Source: Dehalococcoidia bacterium
GTDB lineage: Bacteria; Chloroflexota; Dehalococcoidia; UBA2979
Assembly: GCA_009379925.1 (NCBI GenBank)
Contig: WHSU01000027.1
Span: 1 to 45,135 of the forward strand
DNA length: 45,135 nucleotides
Direction of reading: 5' to 3'
The notes under the pieces are model-generated. The model was not told where the DNA came from. It saw nothing but the letters and a program-made list of their open reading frames with translations, and did no database searches. Position numbers and translations under genes: made by a program. Shown piece by piece: positions 31,849-39,787 of this stretch (positions are counted from its first letter, which is position 1; each line of letters starts with the position of its first letter).

Positions 31849-32643
31849 GTGCCTTCGGTGGTTGACGGGTTCGCTTTGTCATTCGTACTGGTCGCCGTGA
31901 GGGACGAGCGTCTGCGGCATCGAGTCATCGACGCCGGCCGCTCGGTCGGGTTTGCCGTGAGAGCGGCCACCGATGAGGTTGACGCCCTTCGCCTGCTCCA
32001 CCGCCTGGCTGTGACCGTCCTCGTGATCGAAGTGGGCGACGACGACGTCCAGCGGCGGCGCTTGCTGGGACTGCTCCGCGGCGGCACCCACGCTGTGATG
32101 GCCGCCGTCCCGGCAGCTACGTCCGACGTGGTGGTGGAGGTCCTCCGCCAGGGCGCCGACGCCGTGGTGGACGGCCGCTCCACGCTCGAGGAGCTGGGCG
32201 CGCGCATCGACGCCGCGGCCAGGCGCGCAGCGAGGTACCCCTCGGATGTCCTGGCGGGACGCCTCATCCGCACCGGCGAACTGATGGTCGACCGAGGCGA
32301 GCACACGGTGACGCGCTGCGGCCGGCCGGTGTCACTCTCGCATAGGGAGTTTCGCCTGCTCGATGCCCTCGCGGCACGAATCGGGCTAGTCGCGACGCAC
32401 AACTACCTGGAGAGCGTGATCTGGGGCGAGCCGTCCGAGGCGCATCGCCAGCTCTTGCGCGCGTACGTCCGGAAGGTCCGGTCCAAGCTGGAAGACGATC
32501 CGTCTCGGCCTCGCTACCTGCTCAGCGAGTGGGGCCGCGGCTACCGGCTGGCGGACCTGCCACTGGACACCGGACCACCTCGCCGCGCCGTCCGCACCGG
32601 CGCGGGCGCCGTCGCCGGCACGCGCGCCGCGGCGGCGCTCTGA
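31849..32643 (+). CDS. OmpR/PhoB-type winged-helix regulator with degenerate receiver
   Basis: 264 residues. The C-terminal half is a clear Trans_reg_C winged helix: PVSLSHREFRLLDALAARIG, QLLRAYVRKVRSKLEDDP and YLLSEWGRGYRL. The N-terminal half (residues about 10-125) has the size and alternating beta/alpha pattern of a receiver, but its key residues are altered. The acidic pair is replaced (FVLVAVRDERL), the phospho-site strand reads VLVIEVGDDD with Glu61 in place of Asp, and the conserved Lys position reads ADAVVDGRS. It is therefore probably controlled without phosphorylation. GTG 31849 lacks a strong ribosome binding site. A tail of about 25 Arg/Ala-rich residues follows the DNA-binding domain. 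Divergent from the polysaccharide operon, it is the best local candidate to control it. Confidence 0.85.
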   Translation: MPSVVDGFALSFVLVAVRDERLRHRVIDAGRSVGFAVRAATDEVDALRLLHRLAVTVLVIEVGDDDVQRRRLLGLLRGGTHAVMAAVPAATSDVVVEVLRQGADAVVDGRSTLEELGARIDAAARRAARYPSDVLAGRLIRTGELMVDRGEHTVTRCGRPVSLSHREFRLLDALAARIGLVATHNYLESVIWGEPSEAHRQLLRAYVRKVRSKLEDDPSRPRYLLSEWGRGYRLADLPLDTGPPRRAVRTGAGAVAGTRAAAAL

Positions 32644-32700
32644 CGCAGCCCCGAGCAGCCGTGAGCCACCCCTGCGCTGAGGGCTAGGCCGACCTCGACG

Positions 32701-32934
32701 CTAGGCGGACCTCGGCCGCGCGCTCGGATGCTCGCCTTCCTCGTCGCTGGCCGCTCGATGGCCACCTAGGCGGCGCGACTCGAGGGCCTCGAGGGCCAGC
32801 TCGACGTGCGGCGGGATCTCGGGAAGGAGGCGCCACCGGTAGATGGTCCGCTCGGTCACGCCGAGGGTCTCTGCCAGCGACTCGATCGTATAGCTGTTGC
32901 GGCGCATCCACGACCGCAAGTCGCGCCCGCTCAT
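32701..32934 (-). CDS. Small helix-turn-helix protein
   Basis: 77 residues, set by a GGAGGAGT ribosome binding site before ATG 32934. SGRDLRSWMRRNSYTIESLA followed by ETLGVTERTIYRWR is a classic helix-turn-helix of the Xre/transposase-like type (helix, LGVTERTIYRW recognition helix). The rest (LPEIPPHVELALEALESRR) is a short helix and a polar tail. It is convergent with the winged-helix regulator and divergent from the double CoA-transferase. A DNA-binding role is likely; the target could be its own promoter region at 32935-33234. Proteins this short of the phage-regulator type are common and no specific family is assigned. Confidence 0.78.
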   Translation of the reverse strand: MSGRDLRSWMRRNSYTIESLAETLGVTERTIYRWRLLPEIPPHVELALEALESRRLGGHRAASDEEGEHPSARPRSA

Positions 32935-33234
32935 CGTGCTACTCCTCCACAGATCCGGCGATCGGAGTGCCCGCGGCGGATTCGCCAGGCGCGTGAACGG
33001 GAGTAGCAACTGGTCCAGGACATACGACCGGCGTGATCCTCCGCGTTCATGTGTAGCATAAATGGGAGGGCGTCGTGGGGAGAAACGGCGCGACGCCGCG
33101 AGTATGCACGCGTCAGAGCGACCAGGACGGCCATCGCCGTCTGCCGCCATCCGCACAACGGACGGCCACCACCCGCCATCCGCCCCGCACGCACGGGCCG
33201 CCGCGGCGGGCCGGCGCCGGTGTATAACCTCCGC
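32935..33234. promoter_or_regulatory. Divergent region before the CoA-transferase; leaderless -10 box
   Basis: These 300 bp contain no convincing gene. TATAAC (33223-33228) is a near-consensus -10 box ending exactly 6 nt before ATG 33235, which has no Shine-Dalgarno. That geometry fits a leaderless transcript starting at the A of ATG. A comparatively AT-rich patch around 33045-33065 (TAGCAT, TATGCT on the other strand) may hold the promoter of the small helix-turn-helix gene. Confidence 0.45.
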
Positions 33235-34569
33235 ATGGCCGCCGCCGAGCCTCCCCCCAGCCCAACGACTGCCGGCCCCATCGATGGCGTGCGCGTGCTC
33301 GACGTCACGGACGCCCGAGCTGAGATCGCCGGCCGGATCCTCGCCGACCTCGGCGCGGACGTGCTGAAGGTGGAGCCGCCGGACGGTACCCGCGCCCGGC
33401 ACCTTCCGCCCTTCGACACCCGTCCCGCACACGCAGGCTCGCTCTACTGGGCATCGGTCGGCCTGGGCAAGCACAGCCTCGTGCTCAACTTGGCCCGCGA
33501 GGCCGACCGCGAGCGCCTGCGCGCGCTGGCGGAGCATGCGGACATCCTCCTCGAGTCCTCGGGGGCCGGCGTGCTCGCCGCGCTCGGGCTGGGCTACGAC
33601 GTGCTGTCACAACGCAACCCGCGGCTGATCTATCTCTCAGTGAGCCCGTACGGCCACACCGGGCCGAAGGCGTCCTGGCCTGCCGCGGAGCTGACGGTCG
33701 AGGCCGCGGGGGGACGCCTCGCATTGCAAGGCGACCGCGACCGCCCTCCGCTGCCGGTGGGCTACCCGCAGGCGGCGTTCCACGCCGGCGCGCAGGCCGC
33801 CGGGGACGCCCTCATCGCGCTGAACGAGCGCGACTGCTCTGGCCTCGGCCAGCACCTCGACCTCTCGATGCAGGAGGTCATGGTCTGGACGCTCATGAAC
33901 CAGCCCGCGTTCCCGCCCATGATGGGCGTCGACCCGCCCGGCGGTGGCGACGACCGTCGCTCCGTCCCCGGGCGTCACGAGCAGTCCATGACCAGGTGCA
34001 TGGACGGCTGGGTGGTCGTCACACTCGCGCTCGACGCCCTGGGCCGGCTCATGCCGAGCGTCCTCGACGCCCTCGATCCCGAGGCGTCCGCAGACACCTT
34101 CGCCGCACTGCGGGACGTGCGATGGGAGGACTGGTCGACGCTCGCGCACGACGGATCGATCGACCAACGGATGCTCAACGCGGTTCAGAGCGCGCTCGTC
34201 CGCTTCTTCCAGACGCACACCAAGCAGCAACTGCTTGACTGGGCCGTCTCCGTCGACTTGCGCCTCGCTCCGATCAACACCACCCGCGACATCGTAGGCG
34301 ACACCCATCTGCGCGCACGGGACTTCTGGCAACCGGCCGAAGGCGGCCCCCCGTCCGACGGTTACCCCGCCCGCCCTTTCGCTTCTCACGCACCCCGGCT
34401 CGCCTCGGCACACCCGCCCCGGCGCTCGGCGAGGGTGGCGAGGCGACGGCGGCGCGCTGGGCCGCTGAGCGGCGCGCGGCGGCGCCGCCCGCGGAGGCCG
34501 AGCGGCTCGGCGAGGCGTTCGCCGGCCTCAAGGTCGTCGACTTCTCGTGGGTCGCGGCTGGCCCGATGA
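33235..34569 (+). CDS. Double CoA-transferase, first CaiB/BaiF domain (frame-shifted at 34380)
   Basis: In-frame product 444 residues, of which the first about 382 are CaiB/BaiF-like: GVRVLDVTDARAEIAGRILA, LGADVLKVEPPDGTRARHL, YLSVSPYGHTGPKA, LNERDCSGLGQHLDLSMQEV and THLRARDFWQPAEGG. From about 34381 the frame yields only Arg-rich sequence (RSARVARRRRRAGPLSG) to a stop at 34569, while the expected continuation (RTPARLGTPAPALGE) lies in the -1 frame. The change coincides with C_CCT_TTC at 34374-34380. A -1 shift would join this to the next feature as one 826-residue protein. In this domain the catalytic Asp position (GYPQAAFHAG) reads Ala, so it may be structural. The ATG is preceded by TATAAC and no ribosome binding site. 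Confidence 0.8.
   Translation: MAAAEPPPSPTTAGPIDGVRVLDVTDARAEIAGRILADLGADVLKVEPPDGTRARHLPPFDTRPAHAGSLYWASVGLGKHSLVLNLAREADRERLRALAEHADILLESSGAGVLAALGLGYDVLSQRNPRLIYLSVSPYGHTGPKASWPAAELTVEAAGGRLALQGDRDRPPLPVGYPQAAFHAGAQAAGDALIALNERDCSGLGQHLDLSMQEVMVWTLMNQPAFPPMMGVDPPGGGDDRRSVPGRHEQSMTRCMDGWVVVTLALDALGRLMPSVLDALDPEASADTFAALRDVRWEDWSTLAHDGSIDQRMLNAVQSALVRFFQTHTKQQLLDWAVSVDLRLAPINTTRDIVGDTHLRARDFWQPAEGGPPSDGYPARPFASHAPRLASAHPPRRSARVARRRRRAGPLSGARRRRPRRPSGSARRSPASRSSTSRGSRLAR
34374..34380 (+). other. Candidate -1 ribosomal frameshift heptamer C_CCT_TTC
   Basis: The heptamer CCCTTTC is in register X_XXY_YYZ with the frame of the first CoA-transferase domain (codons CCT at 34375, TTC at 34378). A -1 slip re-pairs on CCC and TTT and continues at CGC 34380, which opens the frame of the second domain without a stop. 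No clear downstream pseudoknot was worked out. A plain one-base deletion (loss of a C) or a sequencing error would look the same. Confidence 0.4.
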
Positions 34570-35714
34570 CGGCGAAGGCGCTGGCGGACCACGGCGCGAC
34601 GGTCGTGCGCATCGAGTCCGCGACGCGGCCGGACCTGCTGCGCGGGCTGCCGCCCTTTCTGCGCGGGGTGCCCGGCATCAACCGCAGCCAGTGGTTCGCC
34701 AACGTGAACTCGTCGAAGCGAAGCGTCGCGGTCAACCTCGGCACACCCGAGGGCCGCGAGGTCGCCCGCCGCCTGGTCGACTGGGCGGACGTGGTCGTGG
34801 AGTCGTTCACGCCCGGCACCATGGCGCGCCTCGGCCTCGACTACGCGACCGTGGCGCGCGACCGCCACGACCTGGTCATGCTGAGCACATGCCTCATGGG
34901 GCAGGACGGCCCCCGGGCGCGCTATGGGGGCTACGGCACGCACGGCGCGGCGCTCTCGGGCCTGCACGCGATCACGGGGTGGCCCAACCGCCCACCCGCC
35001 GGGCCGCAGGGTCCCTACACCGATGTGATCGTGCCCAGGTTCGGCGTCCCCGCCCTGGCCGCCGCCATCTACGAGCGCCGCCGCTCCGGCAAGGGCCAGC
35101 ACATCGACCTCTCCCAGGTCGAGGCGGCCATTCAGTTCGTGCAGCCACTCGTGCTCGACGAGCTGCGCAACGGCCGCACCGCGGGCGCGGCCGGCATGGC
35201 CTCGGAGACAGCCAGCCCGCATGGCGTGTACCAGGCCGCCGGCATCGAGCGCTGGATCGCGCTCAGCGTCGAGACGCTGGACCAGTGGCGCGCACTCCGC
35301 CGCGTAGCCCCACTCGCCACGTTCGACCCCCCCGCCCTCGATGACCTCGAGGCGCGGCGCGCACAGGCGGCGGCGATCGACGCGGCGCTACAGCGGTGGG
35401 TGCGCGAGCAGGACGCGTTCGACCTCGAAGCGCGGCTGACGGCGGAGGGCGTCCCCTGCGCGGTCGCCCAGCGCATGAGCGACCTGCACCGTGACCCGCA
35501 GCTGGCCCACCGCGGATTCTTTGTCCTGCTCGACCACCCCGAGATGGGCACCGTGCCCTACGACGGGCTCACGACGCACTTCTCCGCGAAGCGCGTCCAC
35601 CTCCACACCGCGGGGCCGGTCCTCGGTGAGCACACCGACCTCGTACTGCGGGAGCTGCTCGGTATGAGCGCGGACGAGGTCGCCGCCTACGCCGACGCCG
35701 GCGCCCTCACCTGA
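34566..35714 (+). CDS. Double CoA-transferase, second CaiB/BaiF domain
   Basis: Open from 34380; the first start codon is ATG 34566, which overlaps the upstream stop as ATGA. Starting there gives 382 residues but removes FAGLKVVDFSWVAAGP, the first beta strand and CoA-binding segment of the family. The real product is therefore probably reached by frameshift and not by initiation here. Family signs: MTAKALADHGATVVRIESAT, NSSKRSVAVNLGTPEGREVA, VVVESFTPGTMARLGLDYAT, and the candidate catalytic Asp in GPYTDVIVPRFGVPALAAAI. ERRRSGKGQHIDLSQVEAAI and a C-terminal GEHTDLVLRELLG complete the pattern. This half keeps the Asp that the first half lacks. Double-domain CaiB proteins of about 800 residues are known. 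The substrate is unknown. Confidence 0.85.
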   Translation: MTAKALADHGATVVRIESATRPDLLRGLPPFLRGVPGINRSQWFANVNSSKRSVAVNLGTPEGREVARRLVDWADVVVESFTPGTMARLGLDYATVARDRHDLVMLSTCLMGQDGPRARYGGYGTHGAALSGLHAITGWPNRPPAGPQGPYTDVIVPRFGVPALAAAIYERRRSGKGQHIDLSQVEAAIQFVQPLVLDELRNGRTAGAAGMASETASPHGVYQAAGIERWIALSVETLDQWRALRRVAPLATFDPPALDDLEARRAQAAAIDAALQRWVREQDAFDLEARLTAEGVPCAVAQRMSDLHRDPQLAHRGFFVLLDHPEMGTVPYDGLTTHFSAKRVHLHTAGPVLGEHTDLVLRELLGMSADEVAAYADAGALT

Positions 35715-35743
35715 CTGGCTTGGTCTGACCTGTCCGATCGGAC

Positions 35744-36583
35744 CTAGCGGTGCCCGTCACCCCTCGGCGCGCGGCCCTCGCCGGGGGGACCGGCGAACGC
35801 CTGCGCGATGACGAGAAACTCGCGCGCGGCCTCGCCCTCCGCGATGAGTGCGGTATCCAGGTGATGGATGCGTTGAGTGACGACGCGGCAGAAGTCGCCC
35901 GCGGTACCGGTGACGCGACTCGGCGCGTCCTCCGGCCCCCACGTCCAGGTCGCGCCGGACGGCGCCTGCAAGGCCACGTGCAGCGGCGCGTCACTCACCG
36001 GGAGTCCGCGGACGCGGTAGGCGAACGGCCGCGTGCTGTACCCCAGGTGGGCCACATGACGCAGCCGGTCGGAGTCGACGGCCTCCACGCCGGCCGCCTC
36101 CAGCGCATCCAGGCCGTGCGACCAGCACTCCATGAGCCGCGCGGTGGCGAACGAACGGACGCCCATCTCCTGGCCCGCCCACGGCAGCCGCGCCCGTGGG
36201 TCGAGCGGGCGCAACGCCGCCTCGAGGCGGGCGCGCGAGGCGCGCCACCACGCCAGGAGGTCCGCGACCGGGAGTGCGCGCGCCTTCACCTGCCCGGCGC
36301 TCAGGACGCCGGCGCTACCCTCGCGGCTGCGGACAGGGTAGGCGCCCGCCTCCGCGATGATCGCCGCGACCTCGTCCAGCTCGGCTAGGTGGGCGATGCA
36401 GTCGCGCATCAGCCAGCCCGCGGCCGGGGAAGCGACCTCCCAGCGCGCCGGCGACACGTCTCGGACCGCCGCGTCGAGGTACGCCGCCTCCGCGGCAAGG
36501 TCGTCGATGAGCGCCTGGAACGAGTCGTCGCCGCTCGGGCCGCTCGCAGCCTGATCGCTCTGAGTATGAGAGGCTATGGTCAC
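35744..36583 (-). CDS. DinB/MDMPI-like protein (TIGR03084-type)
   Basis: 279 residues of the DinB/maleylpyruvate isomerase-like four-helix fold. DSFQALIDDLAAEAAYLDAA leads to WLMRDCIAHLAELDE and later TARLMECWSHGLDALEAAG, supplying the spaced histidines of the usual metal site. The C-terminal part (LPVSDAPLHVALQAPSGATW, DDFCRVV-like FCRVVTQRIHHLDTAL) matches the extension of the TIGR03084 group as I recall it. GTG 36583 has GAGGT immediately adjacent, too close for an ideal ribosome binding site. It follows ccr by 51 bp on the same strand. The function is not established; mycothiol- or other thiol-dependent chemistry is known for relatives. Confidence 0.8.
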   Translation of the reverse strand: MTIASHTQSDQAASGPSGDDSFQALIDDLAAEAAYLDAAVRDVSPARWEVASPAAGWLMRDCIAHLAELDEVAAIIAEAGAYPVRSREGSAGVLSAGQVKARALPVADLLAWWRASRARLEAALRPLDPRARLPWAGQEMGVRSFATARLMECWSHGLDALEAAGVEAVDSDRLRHVAHLGYSTRPFAYRVRGLPVSDAPLHVALQAPSGATWTWGPEDAPSRVTGTAGDFCRVVTQRIHHLDTALIAEGEAAREFLVIAQAFAGPPGEGRAPRGDGHR

Positions 36584-36634
36584 ACCTCGGGTTGCGGATC
36601 CGCTCGCGGTCGCGACGTGGCTGTACCGGTGAGC

Positions 36635-37885
36635 CTAGGGCAGTTCGGTCATCCCCTCGCGCGAAGCGTTGACCAGGATCGCCATGTTCCCCGCCGGGTG
36701 CCGGTTCTCCTTCATCAACTGGTGCGCCGTCCCTACCTGGGAGAACGGGAAGGCCTGCGACAGCGCCGGGTCCACCTCGCCGCGCTCCACCAGGTCGTTG
36801 AAGTCCGCGCACTGCTCGGTGGTAGCGAAGTGGGAGCCTTGCAACCGCTTCTGGCGCATCCACAGGTAGCGCAGGTCGACGTCGGCGTTGTACCCGGAGG
36901 TCCCGGCGCAGATCACCACCATGCCCCCGTTGTCCACCAGGAAGACCGACGTAGGGATGGTGGCTTCGCCGGGGTGCTCGAAAACGATCTTCGGGTTGCG
37001 CCGCTCGCCCAGTACCTCCCAGAACTTCGCGCCGAAGGCGCGCGCGCCCTTCATCCACTCGCCGAACGCCGCCTGGTCATCGAGGTCGGGCAGCCGCCCC
37101 CAGTGGTCGAAGTCGCGCCTGTTGATCACGCCCTTCGCGCCCAGCTGGTAGCAGAACTCGTACTTCGACTCGTCGGACACCACGGCGACCGGGATGCCGC
37201 CGCGCGCCTTCACGATCTGGATCGCCATCGAGCCGAGGCCGCCCGTGCCGCCCCACACGAGGACGGGGTCACCCTCGTGCACCACGTGTGGCTCCCAGCC
37301 CAGGAGCTGGCGGTATGCGGTAGCCCCCACCAGCATGTACGCGCCGGCGGCCTCCCAGGTCAGGCGCTTCGGCTTGGGGAAGCACTGGTAGTGGTCCACC
37401 AGCGTGAACTGTGCGAAGGAGCCCCAGTTCTCCTCGTAGCCCCAGATCTTGTAGGACGGCGAGAACATCGGCTCGCCGCCGGCTTTCACGTCCGGCGGGT
37501 CCTCGTCCCACTGTCCGCAGGACAGCACGACCTCGTCGCCGACCTTGACGTTCGTCACCTCGTCGCCGACGGCCCACACGACGCCGGAGGCGTCCGACCC
37601 GCCGATGTGGAAGTCCTCCGCCGCGCCCTTGCGCTGCCGCGCGCCAATCACATCCACGGGCGTCCCGAGGGCGGCCCACACGTTGTTGTAGTTCACGCCC
37701 GCGGCCATTACCCAGACGAGTACCTGTCGCGGGCCGGGCTGCGGCGTGTCCACTACCTCCACCTCGAACGCCTGCTCCGGCTCACCGAAGCGCGACTGAC
37801 GGATGAGTGAGGCGTGCATCTGCTTCGGCACGTGGCCCAGCGGCGGCGTCTCGCCGAGGTCATACAGGTCTTTCTGCTCCGCCAT
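36635..37885 (-). CDS. ccr: Crotonyl-CoA carboxylase/reductase
   Basis: 416-residue medium-chain dehydrogenase/reductase of the Ccr type, which reduces and carboxylates crotonyl-CoA to ethylmalonyl-CoA with NADPH and CO2. [19 protein letters not shown] includes the N-terminal Asn of the CO2 site and [11 protein letters not shown] the paired Glu residues. [20 protein letters not shown] is the NADP-binding glycine loop, and [10 protein letters not shown] has the conserved His near the C-terminus. [17 protein letters not shown] is typical of Ccr and not of plain quinone reductases. ATG 37885 is set by GGAGGGG-type spacing upstream. Downstream genes of the ethylmalonyl-CoA pathway are not in the window. 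It could serve acetate assimilation or supply extender units. Confidence 0.92.
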   Translation of the reverse strand: MAEQKDLYDLGETPPLGHVPKQMHASLIRQSRFGEPEQAFEVEVVDTPQPGPRQVLVWVMAAGVNYNNVWAALGTPVDVIGARQRKGAAEDFHIGGSDASGVVWAVGDEVTNVKVGDEVVLSCGQWDEDPPDVKAGGEPMFSPSYKIWGYEENWGSFAQFTLVDHYQCFPKPKRLTWEAAGAYMLVGATAYRQLLGWEPHVVHEGDPVLVWGGTGGLGSMAIQIVKARGGIPVAVVSDESKYEFCYQLGAKGVINRRDFDHWGRLPDLDDQAAFGEWMKGARAFGAKFWEVLGERRNPKIVFEHPGEATIPTSVFLVDNGGMVVICAGTSGYNADVDLRYLWMRQKRLQGSHFATTEQCADFNDLVERGEVDPALSQAFPFSQVGTAHQLMKENRHPAGNMAILVNASREGMTELP

Positions 37886-38012
37886 GGAGGCCCCTCCCCG
37901 CTCGTGGTCCGTGGGTGCGAGTTTCGGCGCGTGCCACGAGGGGCCACGCCCGCCGTATGCTACCATCCGCCGTCCCACGCTCCACGGACGCCAGCCGCCC
38001 AGAGGATGCACG

Positions 38013-38465
38013 ATGGAACCACGGCGCCCTCGCACCATCGCGCTTGCCGTGGTGATGCAGCAGGATCACCTGCTACTGCAACCGGTCCACGCCCCGGACG
38101 GCACGCTGCGAGGCTGGCGCCCGCTCGGGGGCGGCGTGGAGTACGGCGAACGCGCCGCCGACGCCGTCGCGCGAGAGGTACGCGAGGAGACGACCCGTCA
38201 CATCGAGGTGGTGTCGCTGCTCGATGTCTCCGAGCACATCTTCGATTGGTACGGCGAGACAGGGCACGAGGTGGTCTTCCAGTACGTTGTCCGTTTCGCG
38301 GACGGCCAGGCGCCGCCGGACCTCGCCCCGCTCGCGTGTATCGAGGACGACGGTGGCCGCTTCGAAGCGTGCTGGCTGCCTCTCGCCGAGGTCGTCGGCG
38401 GCGCGTACGAGATCTTCCCGCAGGGCTTCGTCGAACGCCTCGGGCGCTGGCTCGGCGAGCGGTAG
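38013..38465 (+). CDS. Nudix hydrolase
   Basis: 150-residue Nudix pyrophosphohydrolase. The Nudix box is complete: [20 protein letters not shown] followed by ETTRHIEV, with the REVREE metal-binding core. The strand before it, [20 protein letters not shown], and a late [10 protein letters not shown] are typical of MutT-like members. AGAGGA precedes ATG 38013. It is divergent from ccr across 127 bp that contain both promoters. The substrate (a nucleoside diphosphate derivative or similar) cannot be predicted. Confidence 0.93.
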   Translation: MEPRRPRTIALAVVMQQDHLLLQPVHAPDGTLRGWRPLGGGVEYGERAADAVAREVREETTRHIEVVSLLDVSEHIFDWYGETGHEVVFQYVVRFADGQAPPDLAPLACIEDDGGRFEACWLPLAEVVGGAYEIFPQGFVERLGRWLGER

Positions 38466-38491
38466 CCGTTAGCCGGCGGCAGCGGCCGTGG

Positions 38492-39679
38492 CTACTCGTG
38501 CAGGAACAACGGCACCATCGGTAGCGGGGTGATCTCGGGCCAGCCGGGGCGGCCGTAGAGGCGCGCCCTCACCACCCGGCCATCGGCTTCCGCCTCGATG
38601 CGCTCGTAGCGGGCAAAGATCCGCTGCTCGGCGCCGCCCAATTGCTCGCCAACGTACTCGATGCGCGGGCCGAGCCGCCCGGCGTTCTCGCGGGCGGCTT
38701 CCTTCGTCTCGTGCACGATGACGACGGCCGTGTAGGCTTCGTCACCGTCGTGGCCCGGGCCCGCGGCGAGCGCCACGTACGGGCGCAGCACGGGTGGCCC
38801 CTCGGTCGTCGACCACGCGCGTTCGGCGGCTGCCCGCAGTGCCGGGTCATCCTGGAATACGCCGATGTTCAGCGCCGCCTCGGCCATCTCGGGGCTGGTC
38901 GTCTGGTCCGTCAGCGTCGCGCCCAGCGCCCCGAGGTCCTCCAGGTTCGTCGCCAGCAGCCGGAAGTCCCGGTCGTCCGCAAGCGAGCCCGTGCCGTCGA
39001 GCGCGTCGAGCATCGACTCGATGCCCTCGTCCCAGACGGCGCGCAGCGCGTATTCATCGAGGATCGCCACGCGCCCGCCCCGCCCGAGCCGGTCGAAGGC
39101 CGGCGGTCCCAGCGGGCTGCTCAGGTTCTGCTCGAAGTCCCCGCCCCACGCGTAGTAGCCCACGTCGCCGTGCTCGCGTCGATGAGCCGGCGGGCACTCC
39201 TCGCAGGCTGCCAGCCGTTCTTCGGCCTGCTGAGGGTCAAAGGCGCCGGCGGCACCGAACAGCTGGCCGGAAGGCTGACCGGCTTCCACCCACTGGTCGA
39301 TGTCCGCGAAGCCGATGCCGAAGTAGCGCTGGAGGCGCTCATACTCGCTCATCAGCGCCTCGCGCCGGAGTCCCAGCACGCCCTGGCCAAACCGCGGGAG
39401 CGGGATGTGTACCGTCGCGGCGGCGTTCCCGCGAGCCTGGTCCATCAGGTACCGCTCGAACGCCTCCTGCGACCGGTCGATGCCCGCCAGCTGGATCGCG
39501 CGATCCAGGTCACCGATGTGGACGGCGGCACGGTACCGCGGCTCGTCCGGCACCAGCCGCAGCATGCGCACGAAGGCGCCGGTCTCAGGCGTCTCGCCGG
39601 CCGCGTTGTCCCCCGAGCAGCCCGTGGCGAGCGTGAGCGCGGCGATCGCCAGCGCGAGGAGGGCCGTTCCTCGTCGCAT
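38492..39679 (-). CDS. Predicted lipoprotein, function unknown
   Basis: 395 residues with lipobox LATGC (ALAIAALTLATGCSGD), so the mature protein is exported and lipid-anchored. The rest is soluble, with mixed alpha/beta character: DEPRYRAAVHIGDLDRAIQL near the start, CEECPPAHRREHGDVGYYAW in the middle, and a late segment EAYTAVVIVHETKEAARENA. No family is recognised and no catalytic motif is seen. AGGAACGGGGAC precedes ATG 39679. It lies 108 bp after hisS on the same strand and converges with the Nudix gene. Confidence 0.75.
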   Translation of the reverse strand: MRRGTALLALAIAALTLATGCSGDNAAGETPETGAFVRMLRLVPDEPRYRAAVHIGDLDRAIQLAGIDRSQEAFERYLMDQARGNAAATVHIPLPRFGQGVLGLRREALMSEYERLQRYFGIGFADIDQWVEAGQPSGQLFGAAGAFDPQQAEERLAACEECPPAHRREHGDVGYYAWGGDFEQNLSSPLGPPAFDRLGRGGRVAILDEYALRAVWDEGIESMLDALDGTGSLADDRDFRLLATNLEDLGALGATLTDQTTSPEMAEAALNIGVFQDDPALRAAAERAWSTTEGPPVLRPYVALAAGPGHDGDEAYTAVVIVHETKEAARENAGRLGPRIEYVGEQLGGAEQRIFARYERIEAEADGRVVRARLYGRPGWPEITPLPMVPLFLHE

Positions 39680-39787
39680 CGTGTCCCCGTTCCTGAGTCG
39701 CGACCGCGACGCCCCCGCGTCGAGGCTAACCCGCGCACGGAAAGGCCCGCAATCAATAGGTGATACGAAGAGGGATGGCCCGGGGTT

